Positions 56,690-64,000 of a stretch of DNA of 64,000 nucleotides are shown piece after piece. This DNA is from Paractinoplanes toevensis (GTDB lineage Bacteria; Actinomycetota; Actinomycetes; Mycobacteriales; Micromonosporaceae). The notes beneath the pieces were generated by a model. It was not told where the DNA came from, ran no database searches, and was given only the letters and a program-made list of their open reading frames with translations. The stretch is from contig NZ_BOQN01000059.1 in the NCBI RefSeq assembly GCF_018332695.1, positions 62,001 through 126,000 of the forward strand, given 5' to 3'. The translations under genes were made by a program, and so were the position numbers. Positions within the stretch are counted from its first letter, which is position 1; each line of letters begins with the position of its first letter.

Positions 56690-59104
56690 ATGCGACCTTC
56701 CTCTGAAACCCCGAATGAAACCCCGGCCCCGGGCCTCTTCGCCATGCCTGCCGTGCGTGAGCAAGGGGCGCCGAAACGGGCCCCGGCCCAACGGCTGGAT
56801 CCCGAGTCGTTGCTGGTCGGGCTCAACGGGCCGCAGCGTGACGCGGTCACCCATGCCGGGTCGCCGCTGCTGATCGTGGCCGGTGCCGGGTCGGGCAAGA
56901 CGCGGGTGCTCACCCATCGCATCGCCTATCTGCTGGCCGAGCGCAACGTGCACCCGGGCGAGATCATCGCGATCACGTTCACCAACAAGGCCGCGGGTGA
57001 GATGAAGGAGCGGGTCGCCCACCTGGTGGGTCCGCGAGCCCGGCTCATGTGGGTGTCGACGTTCCACTCGGCCTGCGTGCGCATCCTGCGGGCCGAGCAT
57101 GATCACGCGGGGCTGAAGTCGACGTTCTCGATCTATGACGCGGACGACTCGCGGCGGCTCATGACGATGGTGATCCGCGAGCTCGACCTCGACCCGAAGC
57201 GGTACACGGCGCGCGGTCTCACCGCCCAGGTGTCCAACCTCAAGAACGAGCTGATCGAGCCGGAGGACTTCAAGGGCAACGCGAAGGGCCCGAACGAGCG
57301 GGCGCTCGCCGAGGCGTACGAGTTGTATCAGCGCCGTTTGCGCGAAGCGCATGCCCTGGACTTCGACGACATCATCATGGCGACGGTGCACCTGTTCCAG
57401 TCGCACCCGCACGTCGCCGAGGCCTACCGACGGCGGTTCCGGCACGTGCTGGTCGACGAATACCAGGACACCAACCACGCGCAATACATGCTGGTCAAGC
57501 AGTTGGTGGGGGAGAAGGGCGGCGAGGTGCCGCCGGGCGAGCTGTGCGTGGTGGGCGACGCCGACCAGTCGATCTACGCGTTCCGCGGCGCCACCATCCG
57601 CAACATCCTGGAGTTCGAGCGCGACTACCCGGACGCCCGGACGATCCTGCTGGAGCAGAACTATCGCTCGACCCAGACGATCCTGTCGGCGGCCAACGCG
57701 GTGATCGACCGGAACACCTCGCGCAAGCCGAAGCGGCTGTGGAGCGACCAGGGCGCCGGCGAGCAGATCGTCGGCTACGTGGCCGACACCGAGCACGCCG
57801 AGGCCGACTGGGTGGCCCGCGAGATCGACCGGCTGCACGACCGGGAGGACATCCGCCCGGGTGACGTGGCCGTCTTCTACCGCACCAACGCGCAGTCCCG
57901 GGTGTTCGAGGAGGTGTTCATCCGGGTCGGCCTGCCCTACAAGGTGGTCGGCGGGGTGCGCTTCTACGAGCGCAAAGAGGTGCGCGACGCGCTGGGCTAC
58001 CTGCGCGCGGTCGTGAACGACGACGACACGGTCAGCATCCGGCGGGTGCTCAACACCCCGAAACGCGGCATCGGCGAGCGGGCCGAGGCGTGCGTCGAGG
58101 CGCTGGCGTCGCGCGAGCGCATCTCGTTCGGGCAGGCGTTGCGGCACGCCAAGGACGCCCCGGGCATCGCCGCCCGTTCGGCCAACAGCATCAACGACTT
58201 CGTGCAGCTCCTCGACGACCTGCGGGTGATGGCGCTGGCCTCCCCGCCGGAAGAGGTGCTGGAGGCGGTGTTGCAGCGGTCCGGCCTGCTCAGCGAGCTG
58301 GAGGAGAGCCTCGACCCGCAGGACCAGGGCCGGGTGGAAAACCTGCAGGAGCTGGTGAGCGTCGCCCGGGAGTACACCGAGCGGGTCGAGGGGCAGGACG
58401 AGTCGGCCACGCTCGCGGGCTTCCTCGAGCAGGTGGCGCTGGTCGCCGACGCCGACCAGCTGCCCGACGACGACCCGGACAACCAGGGCGTGGTCACGCT
58501 GATGACGCTGCACACGGCCAAGGGCCTGGAGTTCCCGGTGGTGTTCCTGACCGGCCTCGAGGACGGCGTCTTCCCGCACATGCGCGCGCTCGGCGACAAC
58601 ACCGAGCTGGAGGAGGAGCGGCGGCTGGCCTACGTCGGGATCACCCGCGCCCGCCAGCGGCTCTACCTGTCCCGGGCGGTCACCCGGGGCGCGTGGGGTC
58701 AGCCGCAGTACAACCCGCCGTCCCGCTTCACCGACGAGCTGCCGCCCGAGCTGATCCGCTGGGAGCGCACCGCCGGCAACTACACGTCCTGGTCGGGCAC
58801 CGGTGGCGGGGTGGGCGGCCGGGCCGGCGGCGACCGGTCCCGCGGTGGCGGCTTCGCCGGGGGCACGCCCAAGGCGCAGCAGCTCGCCAGCCGTCTCGGC
58901 ATCGACGCCAGCAAGCTGGCGACCGCGAGCGAGCTGCCGCAGACGCCGAAGGTCGCGGTCGGCGAGCGGGTCAACCACCAGCGGTACGGTCTGGGCCGGG
59001 TGGTCGCGGTCGAGGGGCAGGGGCCGGGCGCCCGAGCCCAGATCGACTTCGGCGAACAGGTGATGTGGCTGATCCTGCGACACGCCCCGATCGAGAAGAT
59101 CTAG
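56690..59104 (+). CDS. pcrA: ATP-dependent DNA helicase PcrA/UvrD
   Basis: 804-residue superfamily 1A helicase for repair and replication restart. Motifs in order: Q-motif LNGPQRDAV, I AGAGSGKTRVLTHR, Ia TFTNKAAGEMKERV, II LVDEYQDTN, III GDADQSIYAFRGA, IV EQNYRSTQTIL, V TLHTAKGLEFPVVF, VI YVGITRARQRLY. A Gly/Arg-rich stretch near 700-720 and a C-terminal Tudor-like domain (VGERVNHQRYGLGRVVAVEGQG), the PcrA RNA-polymerase-binding module, close the protein. The ATG at 56690 was preferred over a GTG at 56642 that overlaps the NACHT stop. Confidence 0.96.
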   Translation: MRPSSETPNETPAPGLFAMPAVREQGAPKRAPAQRLDPESLLVGLNGPQRDAVTHAGSPLLIVAGAGSGKTRVLTHRIAYLLAERNVHPGEIIAITFTNKAAGEMKERVAHLVGPRARLMWVSTFHSACVRILRAEHDHAGLKSTFSIYDADDSRRLMTMVIRELDLDPKRYTARGLTAQVSNLKNELIEPEDFKGNAKGPNERALAEAYELYQRRLREAHALDFDDIIMATVHLFQSHPHVAEAYRRRFRHVLVDEYQDTNHAQYMLVKQLVGEKGGEVPPGELCVVGDADQSIYAFRGATIRNILEFERDYPDARTILLEQNYRSTQTILSAANAVIDRNTSRKPKRLWSDQGAGEQIVGYVADTEHAEADWVAREIDRLHDREDIRPGDVAVFYRTNAQSRVFEEVFIRVGLPYKVVGGVRFYERKEVRDALGYLRAVVNDDDTVSIRRVLNTPKRGIGERAEACVEALASRERISFGQALRHAKDAPGIAARSANSINDFVQLLDDLRVMALASPPEEVLEAVLQRSGLLSELEESLDPQDQGRVENLQELVSVAREYTERVEGQDESATLAGFLEQVALVADADQLPDDDPDNQGVVTLMTLHTAKGLEFPVVFLTGLEDGVFPHMRALGDNTELEEERRLAYVGITRARQRLYLSRAVTRGAWGQPQYNPPSRFTDELPPELIRWERTAGNYTSWSGTGGGVGGRAGGDRSRGGGFAGGTPKAQQLASRLGIDASKLATASELPQTPKVAVGERVNHQRYGLGRVVAVEGQGPGARAQIDFGEQVMWLILRHAPIEKI

Positions 59105-59494
59105 AGATCTTTCGGGTCGAGGGTCCTACCGATTCCAGAAAGGACGACCCCCACCCGAGCTTCCTGGAAACGGAGGGCGGGACCCTTCCCGCGGAGACCT
59201 TTCCGTACGGTCCGGCTCACTCCCGTGGCACTCGGTCTCGGCAGTTGCAACACACCCTCCGCGCGCCCGCTGCGGGCGGGCCCGGCCAAGCTCGCAACCC
59301 CGACCCGCCCACCGAACAGTCCCGGGCGACGGCCACCGACCCCCTCAGGACGGTCGCCGCTCTCGGATACCGGGTCGTCGTCCCGCCTCCCAGGCACGGT
59401 CCCGCCCGATGAACGCCGCTGCCACATCCTGAACCACCCAGCGGTCAGAAGAACACGACATACCGTCTATGTCCGGCCCCGCGGACTCCACTAG
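59105..59494. other. Intergenic stretch without a convincing gene
   Basis: About 390 bp after pcrA. It begins with a 16-bp palindrome over the pcrA stop (AAGATCTAGAGATCTT, 59096-59111), which may act as a weak terminator. Open frames here (for example 59225-59494) are Pro/Arg-rich without family features or a ribosome-binding site. No RNA gene recognised. Confidence 0.6.
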
Positions 59495-59683
59495 ATGCGA
59501 TCTTGTGAACATGCCGTGCGGACAGAGTATTCGCTGCTCTTCCTCCCGTCTGCCAGCAGGGCGATCGCTTGCCGCGAACTGGCTCGGGTCGTCAAGCCGG
59601 GGGGTTATCCGGTGACGGCGTTCAAGGCCGGCGATGGCGAACTCCGGCGTACCGACAAGCTGGCGGTTCCGCCAAGTCGCTGA
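59495..59683 (+). pseudogene. Remnant of a class I SAM-dependent methyltransferase
   Basis: A 62-residue frame contains EYSLLFLPSASRAIACRELA, then RVVKPGGYPVTAFKAGDGELRR. This is the post-motif II to motif III part of a UbiE/class I methyltransferase (usual form ELARVLKPGGxLVxAFxxGD). The N-terminal SAM-binding half and the C-terminal part are missing, and the frame ends soon after. It is best read as a decayed or truncated gene copy. Confidence 0.6.
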
Positions 59684-59689
59684 GAAGTG

Positions 59690-60454
59690 TCAAGCACAGC
59701 CGGGGATGTCTACGCCGTGCAGGCGCATCCAGGCGGTCGGTTCCACGGGGTTCTGGTAGAAGCCCTGGTGCACCTCGAAGTGCAGGTGCGGGCCGGTGGA
59801 GTGCCCGGTCGAGCCCTCGTTGCCGATCTGCTGCCCGGCGGCGACCCGTTGCCCGGCCACCACGGTGATCAGCGACAGATGCCCGTAGTGGGTGAGCCAG
59901 CCGTCCCCGTGATCGATCAGGACGGCGTTGCCGTACCCCTGGGCCACGCCGGCCCGCACCACGACGCCGGCGCCGGCCGCGACGATCGGTGACCCGGCCG
60001 GGGCGGCCATGTCGACGCCCTCGTGCTGCCGTCCCCAGCGGGGCCCGAAGCAGGACGTGACCCGGGCGGTCGGATTGGGGTTGCGCCAGGCGGTCCCGCC
60101 GCCGGCGGCGACGGTGGCTTGCGGCCGCGACTTCTGCTGTACGCCCTGGGCGCCGGCCCCGGAGATGACGTCCGCGCCCCGGGCGACCGGCGTCCGGCCT
60201 CGTCCCGCGCCGCGTTCCCGGAGCACCTCGGGCGGCACCGCGTCGACATCCGCGAGAAAGGCGGGTGCGGGATCAGGAACCGCCGGCATGTGATGGTGCC
60301 GGTCGTTGGCGGCCGCCGCGGTGCCACCGGCGATCCCGGTGACCAGGGCGGCGCCGAGGACCGCGGTCAGCGCGATGTTGCGCCCGTGCGGACGAGTCGC
60401 CCGGTGGCGGGCCTGATTTGGCTTGCGGTGGCGACCGGCGGCTTGCTGAGGCAC
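59690..60454 (-). CDS. Secreted M23 metallopeptidase (peptidoglycan endopeptidase)
   Basis: 254 residues. A long basic N-terminus (1-25) leads into one hydrophobic segment (about 26-49), a signal peptide or anchor. A low-complexity region follows, then a C-terminal M23 domain: zinc ligands in RQHEGVDMAAPAG and GPHLHFEVHQG, with WLTHYGHLS before them. LytM-type enzymes cut peptide cross-links in the wall. The GTG follows GGGAGGGG at about eight bases. It lies downstream of a second M23 gene on the same strand, separated by 84 bp with a small hairpin (60485-60503). Confidence 0.92.
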   Translation of the reverse strand: MPQQAAGRHRKPNQARHRATRPHGRNIALTAVLGAALVTGIAGGTAAAANDRHHHMPAVPDPAPAFLADVDAVPPEVLRERGAGRGRTPVARGADVISGAGAQGVQQKSRPQATVAAGGGTAWRNPNPTARVTSCFGPRWGRQHEGVDMAAPAGSPIVAAGAGVVVRAGVAQGYGNAVLIDHGDGWLTHYGHLSLITVVAGQRVAAGQQIGNEGSTGHSTGPHLHFEVHQGFYQNPVEPTAWMRLHGVDIPGCA

Positions 60455-60538
60455 GCGCGTGACCCCTCCCGGCAGGCGACAACAACCGACACAAGGCCTG
60501 TCGGCCCGGTTTCGGTGTGCCTGAGCGGGAAGAAAGGA

Positions 60539-61282
60539 TCAGGAAGCGGCGGCGGCCATGCCGGCGTACACCGACTCGACCTGAAGCTTGATGTCGACGC
60601 CGCGATCACGCAGGTAGGGGATCGGGTCGACCGGGTTGCCACCGACGTGGATCTCGAGGTGCAGGTGCGTGCCGTACGAGGCGCCGGTGTTGCCGACGAG
60701 GCCGATCACCTGGCCCGCCTTGACCTGCTCGCCGACTTTCACCAGCACGCGCCGGGAGTGGGCGTAGATGACCTCGGTGCCGTCCGTGTTCTGAACGGTG
60801 ATCGAGTAGCCGTAGGCGCCGTAGTAGCCCGCCTGGATCACCTTGCCGGCGTGGATCGACTTGTAGGGAACGCCCTCCGGGGCGGCCAGGTCGATGCCGG
60901 CGTGCAGCTTGCCCCAGCGGATGCCGTAGGCCGAGGTGAAGGTGAACTCGTCGATCGGCAGCAGCCAGACGTCGGCGGCGGCTTCCTCGGCGCTGACCTT
61001 CTCCTTGCTGACGGCGGTGCGGTCTTCGCTGCGGGAGGCTTTCTCATCGGTGGAGCGGTCGGCGATCGCGTCGTCGGTGGTGCTGTGCGCGCTGGCGAGT
61101 CCCTGCAGAACTTCGGGGTTTACCGCCTTGGCATCGGGAAAGTTGGAACCGGCCCCGATAGCGACCACACCCGCGCCGATGAAGGCGGAAGTGACGACGA
61201 CCGCGTAGCGACTGCGGGGAGGGGTGGGTACGCGGCGACGACCGCGATACCGATCGGGCTCAGACGACAAGCGCTGGCGCAC
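60539..61282 (-). CDS. Secreted or membrane-anchored M23 metallopeptidase
   Basis: 247 residues. A basic cytoplasmic start and one hydrophobic helix (about 25-45) are followed by a charged Glu/Asp/Ser linker. The M23 domain has zinc ligands in KLHAGIDLAAPEG and GTHLHLEIHVGG, with VIYAHSRRVLV between. The GTG at 61282 was chosen because GGAGGG lies seven bases upstream; longer frames lack a site. Two adjacent M23 genes suggest paired wall remodelling. Its 390-bp leader has unusual repeats. Confidence 0.92.
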   Translation of the reverse strand: MRQRLSSEPDRYRGRRRVPTPPRSRYAVVVTSAFIGAGVVAIGAGSNFPDAKAVNPEVLQGLASAHSTTDDAIADRSTDEKASRSEDRTAVSKEKVSAEEAAADVWLLPIDEFTFTSAYGIRWGKLHAGIDLAAPEGVPYKSIHAGKVIQAGYYGAYGYSITVQNTDGTEVIYAHSRRVLVKVGEQVKAGQVIGLVGNTGASYGTHLHLEIHVGGNPVDPIPYLRDRGVDIKLQVESVYAGMAAAAS

Positions 61283-61674
61283 GAACAACCCTCCGTCGAT
61301 GGCATTTCGTCGGTGGCTCCGCCGGCCCAAAACTCTGGGTTAACGGTGGCCCTCCGAGCCGCCGGTTCGGGGTTAACCGATCGGCAGCCGGAGGCCACGG
61401 TAACGAAACGGCAGCCGGGTCACAAGTCGCAGCGCCAATTCCCTGACAGTTCCTGGTCCGCTTTGCGCAGCGAATGTCCGAATTCGTTACCTTTCTCATG
61501 CGTCATCGTTGCCCACTCTCTGTGATTGGCACGAAAGCGCAAAGTCAGATCACTCTGAATACATTTTCCGTCACCCTAGGTGATCTCAGTTGCCGGAGCC
61601 GACTACCCGGCCCGGGGCGGGCAGGTTACCGTTCGTTCAGGACAACGGTGTTCCGCTGGACACGGAGGGTCGGT
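61283..61674. promoter_or_regulatory. 392-bp divergent control region with repeated GGGTTAAC motifs
   Basis: Two GGGTTAAC copies (61337-61344 and 61370-61377) are 33 bp apart, about three helical turns. On the minus strand a CCGGCGG...GCCACCG block occurs twice (near 61341-61367 and 61306-61324). The region could be a structured leader of the M23 gene or a double operator. A c-di-AMP riboswitch, common before such peptidases, was considered, but its hallmark GGGGTGAATC-type core was not found. Confidence 0.45.
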
Positions 61675-62079
61675 ATGCAGGCTCGCATCAGGGTGGTCGT
61701 GGCCAAGCCCGGGCTGGACGGGCACGATCGTGGTGCCAAGGTGGTGGCCCGCGCGCTGCGTGACGCGGGTATGGAGGTGGTCTACACCGGCCTGCACCAG
61801 ACGCCGGAGCAGATCGTCGAGACGGCTATTCAAGAAGACGCCGACGCGATCGGTTTGTCCGTTCTGTCCGGCGCGCACATGACTCTGTTCCGCAGGGTGA
61901 TCGAGCTATTGGCAGAACGTGACGCAGGCGACATCGTCGTATTCGGCGGAGGCATCATTCCGGCCGACGACATTGCCGAATTGGAAGGCCTCGGGGTCGC
62001 GAAAATTTTCACACCGGGGGCCACCACGGCATCCATCATCGAATGGGTGCGCGCCAATGTGAGTACGTCGGTGGCGTAG
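61675..62079 (+). CDS. Cobalamin-binding small subunit of an acyl-CoA mutase
   Basis: 134-residue stand-alone B12-binding domain of the methylmalonyl-CoA mutase C-terminal type. The cobalamin motif DxHxxG is in GLDGHDRGAKVV, the SxL motif in GLSVLSGAHM and the GG motif in VVFGGGIIPADD. It resembles IcmB, the small subunit of isobutyryl-CoA mutase, which pairs with a large catalytic subunit encoded elsewhere. The ATG at 61675 follows GGAGGG at five bases; longer frames lack a site. Located upstream of sucCD, so mutase product could enter as succinyl-CoA if the partner is methylmalonyl-specific (inference). Confidence 0.9.
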   Translation: MQARIRVVVAKPGLDGHDRGAKVVARALRDAGMEVVYTGLHQTPEQIVETAIQEDADAIGLSVLSGAHMTLFRRVIELLAERDAGDIVVFGGGIIPADDIAELEGLGVAKIFTPGATTASIIEWVRANVSTSVA

Positions 62080-62098
62080 TGACCAGGAACAACTCGTC

Positions 62099-62122
62099 GG
62101 CCGTAGCCAAATGGCTACGGCC
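62099..62122 (+). terminator. Terminator after the B12-binding subunit gene
   Basis: GGCCGTAGCCA and TGGCTACGGCC form a perfect 11-bp stem with a two-base AA loop, 19 bp after the stop codon. A GGTTGTGTTT stretch follows. Confidence 0.85.
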
Positions 62123-62195
62123 GGTTGTGTTTCCGGCGGCTGCGGAAGGCGGTGCGGAAGACGCCGCGGAAAGCGACTGAGGAAGAAGGCAAGGG

Positions 62196-62232
62196 GAGAG
62201 GCCGGACGCACCCCTCACACGTCCGGCCTCTC
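62196..62232 (+). terminator. Second hairpin upstream of sucC
   Basis: GAGAGGCCGGAC and GTCCGGCCTCTC form a perfect 12-bp stem with a 13-base loop, about 75 bp after the first hairpin. It may be a back-up terminator, or belong to the long sucC leader region. Confidence 0.65.
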
Positions 62233-62571
62233 TATGCACGATGCCCCGCCGCCACCCCTCGACCGACAGGGCATCGGCCGCTTCACCAGATCGCCGTAGC
62301 GTTCCGACACCACACTCAACGACGCCCTCTCGGGGCGGTTACGCGGCGGTGCGGGAGTTTTTCGAGTGCCCCCTGGAGTGGGTGTGGTGTGTGGTCTTGC
62401 ACACCGCGCACCCGCCGCTACGGGGCGCGTCCGCCGCTCGCTACTCTGCGAATGAAGGCCCTTCGGGCCGGACATTCTTCACGCCGGCGACGCCACAGGC
62501 CGCCGCGCACACAGGTCGGGACGCAATGGTGCGGCTTGCCGGCGCTTGGCGTCGCGAGCGAAAGGAGACAC
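62233..62571 (+). promoter_or_regulatory. Upstream region of sucCD with a candidate -10 box
   Basis: About 340 bp without a gene. A TACTCT hexamer (about 62441-62446) fits TANNNT and would give a leader of roughly 120 bases before sucC. No -35 element, riboswitch fold or operator was recognised. Small open frames here have no coding character. Confidence 0.35.
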
Positions 62572-63750
62572 GTGGACCTGTTCGAGTATCAGGGGCGTGA
62601 CCTGTTCGAACGGCACGGGCTGCCCGTGCTGGGCGGCGGTGTCGCCGAGACCCCGCAGGAGGCCCGCGCGATCGCGGAGCGCCTGGGTGGCAAGGTCGTC
62701 GTCAAGGCGCAGGTGAAGGTCGGCGGCCGGGGCAAGGCCGGCGGCGTCAAGCTGGCCGACGGTGCCGACGAGGCCGAGGCCCGTGCCACCGACATCCTGG
62801 GCATGGACATCAAGGGCCACACGGTCCACAAGGTGATGCTGGCCGAGACGGCCGACATCAAGGAGGAGTACTACTTCTCCTACCTGCTCGACCGGGCCAA
62901 CCGCACCTTCCTCTGCATCGCCAGCGTCGCCGGCGGCATGGAGATCGAGACGGTCGCCGAGGAGCAGCCGGACCGGGTCGCCAAGATCGCGATCGACGCC
63001 AGCAAGGGTGTCGACGAGGCGAAGGCCCGCGAGATCGTCGCCGCGGCGCAGTACCCGGCCGAGGTCGCCGAGCAGATCGTCGACATCGCGGTGAAGCTGT
63101 GGCAGGCCTTCGTGGCCGAGGACGCCACGCTGGTCGAGGTCAACCCGCTGGCCAAGGTCGGCGACGGCCGGGTGCTGCTGCTGGACGCCAAGATCACGCT
63201 GGACGAGAACGCGTCGTTCCGGCACCCCGACCACGAGGCGCTGGTCGACCAGTCCGCGGTCGACCCGCTGGAGCAGGCGGCCAAGGCCAAGAACCTCAAC
63301 TACGTCAAGCTGGACGGCGAGGTCGGCATCATCGGTAACGGTGCCGGTCTGGTCATGTCCACCCTCGACGTGGTGGCCTACGCGGGCGAGGCGCACGGCG
63401 GCGTCAAGCCGGCCAACTTCCTCGACATCGGTGGCGGCGCCAGCGCCCAGGTGATGGCGAACGGCCTGGAGATCGTGCTCGGCGACCCGGCGGTCAAGTC
63501 GGTCTTCGTGAACGTCTTCGGCGGCATCACCGCCTGCGACGCGGTGGCCAACGGCATCATCCAGGCCCTCGCCCTGCTCGCCGAGCGCGGCGAGACCGTC
63601 ACCAAGCCGCTCGTGGTGCGCCTCGACGGCAACAACGCCGAGGAAGGCCGGGCCATCCTCGACAGCGCCAACAACCCGCTGGTCCAGCGGGTGGACACGA
63701 TGGACGGAGCGGCCGAGCGCGCCGCCGAACTCGCGGCTGCGGGGAAGTGA
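62572..63750 (+). CDS. sucC: Succinate-CoA ligase (ADP-forming) subunit beta
   Basis: 392 residues, normal length. TCA-cycle enzyme making succinate and ATP from succinyl-CoA with SucD. The ATP-grasp domain starts DLFEYQGRDLFERHGLPV and has VVVKAQVKVGGRGKAGGVKLA; the Mg site is LVEVNPLAKVGDG. The C-terminal CoA-ligase domain has GIIGNGAGLVMSTLDVV and FLDIGGGAS. The GTG at 62572 follows AAAGGAG at five bases. sucD begins four bases after the stop. Confidence 0.97.
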   Translation: MDLFEYQGRDLFERHGLPVLGGGVAETPQEARAIAERLGGKVVVKAQVKVGGRGKAGGVKLADGADEAEARATDILGMDIKGHTVHKVMLAETADIKEEYYFSYLLDRANRTFLCIASVAGGMEIETVAEEQPDRVAKIAIDASKGVDEAKAREIVAAAQYPAEVAEQIVDIAVKLWQAFVAEDATLVEVNPLAKVGDGRVLLLDAKITLDENASFRHPDHEALVDQSAVDPLEQAAKAKNLNYVKLDGEVGIIGNGAGLVMSTLDVVAYAGEAHGGVKPANFLDIGGGASAQVMANGLEIVLGDPAVKSVFVNVFGGITACDAVANGIIQALALLAERGETVTKPLVVRLDGNNAEEGRAILDSANNPLVQRVDTMDGAAERAAELAAAGK

Positions 63751-63754
63751 CCTA

Positions 63755-64000
63755 ATGGCTATCTGGCTCACCAAGGACTCGAAGGTCATCGTCCAGGGCA
63801 TCACCGGCTCGGAGGGCTCCAAGCACACCAAGCGGATGCTCGCGGCCGGCACCAACGTGGTCGGCGGCGTGAACCCGCGCAAGGCCGGCACGACGGTTGA
63901 CTTCGACGGCACCTCGCTGCCGGTCTTCGCGACCGTCGCCGAGGCGATCAAGGAGACCGGCGCGGACGTGTCGGTCATCTTCGTCCCGCCGGCGTTCACC
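63755..64000 (+). CDS. sucD: Succinate-CoA ligase subunit alpha, N-terminal part (runs off the window)
   Basis: The first 82 codons are present. They begin AIWLTKDSKVIVQGITGSEG, where VQGITGSEGSKHTKRML is the CoA-binding Rossmann start of SucD, followed by VVGGVNPRKAGTTV and FVPPAFT. The catalytic phospho-histidine lies beyond the window end. Operon with sucC. Confidence 0.96.
   Translation, partial: MAIWLTKDSKVIVQGITGSEGSKHTKRMLAAGTNVVGGVNPRKAGTTVDFDGTSLPVFATVAEAIKETGADVSVIFVPPAFT

Noticed and set aside
59225..59494. 89-codon frame after pcrA
   Set aside because: Pro/Arg/Ser-rich, no ribosome-binding site, no motif; typical non-coding GC-rich sequence.
61283..61570. c-di-AMP (ydaO-type) riboswitch before the M23 peptidase
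   Set aside because: Expected from gene context, but the conserved core sequences were not found by eye. Kept only as a hypothesis to test.
62479..63999. 506-codon minus-strand frame opposite sucC and sucD
   Set aside because: sucC and sucD are complete and canonical on the plus strand; the antisense frame has no recognisable domain.
1..64000. tRNA, rRNA, insertion sequences, prophage or plasmid origin
   Set aside because: No such genes or terminal inverted repeats were recognised in the gaps. A tRNAscan-SE and ISfinder search would settle it.

Overview
The window is a GC-rich, gene-dense stretch of an actinomycete chromosome. A WhiB-family regulator beside a BldM-like response regulator, GuaB3 next to GuaB, a groES-groEL1 operon whose GroEL has a histidine-rich tail, two CIRCE operators and many GTG starts all point to a filamentous, differentiating actinobacterium. 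Codon use and gene content fit Micromonosporaceae (Actinoplanes-like); that family assignment is inference. From memory, the backbone order (alr, tsaE, tsaB, rimI, tsaD, groES, groEL1, whiB/whiD, bldM, guaB, guaB3, guaA, pcrA, peptidase, B12-domain protein, sucC, sucD) resembles the corresponding regions of Streptomyces and Mycobacterium. No rRNA, tRNA, CRISPR array, insertion sequence or prophage was recognised.

Layout. 1-6.1 kb: end of nnrD, then a tightly overlapping operon of alanine racemase, an alpha/beta hydrolase, the t6A/Tsa proteins TsaE, TsaB and TsaD, uracil-DNA glycosylase and RimI. 6.1-9.7 kb: a heterodimeric ABC exporter whose two subunits carry complementary ATP-site losses. 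9.7-10.4 kb: a HEAT-repeat gene broken by a one-base frameshift. 10.5-12.7 kb: groEL and groES (minus strand) under two CIRCE boxes. 12.7-24.4 kb: methyltransferase, YbaK deacylase, a xylose-type sugar ABC transporter with a ROK repressor, a large secreted subtilase and a membrane molybdopterin oxidoreductase. 24.6-29.2 kb: WhiB, BldM-like regulator, DUF5319, GuaB and GuaB3. 29.2-34.9 kb: M1 peptidase lipoprotein, LCP cell-wall ligase and two paralogous subtilases. 34.9-45.1 kb: GuaA, PspC protein, two tandem-Nudix proteins, PssA, an unusual long Psd, and a PspC/LiaF-like envelope-stress group with its histidine kinase and response regulator. 45.3-50.9 kb: a complete oligopeptide ABC importer. 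51-59.1 kb: chorismate mutase, secreted 5'-nucleotidase, HEXXH membrane protein, a NACHT NTPase and PcrA helicase. 59.5-64 kb: a methyltransferase remnant, two M23 peptidases, a B12-binding mutase subunit, and sucC with the start of sucD.

How it works together. Much of the content serves purine synthesis (guaA, guaB, guaB3, Nudix), phosphatidylethanolamine synthesis (pssA, psd), and the cell envelope (alr, LCP, M23 peptidases, PspC system, secreted proteases). The clearest regulatory theme is a recurrent TANNNT hexamer exactly six bases before an ATG or GTG, on both strands, at eight genes. This predicts leaderless transcripts. No obvious new multigene system stands out. The best candidates for follow-up are the long Psd with an unassigned N-terminal domain, the membrane NACHT protein, the long-linker BldM, the asymmetric ABC exporter, the paired tandem-Nudix proteins and the leaderless promoters.
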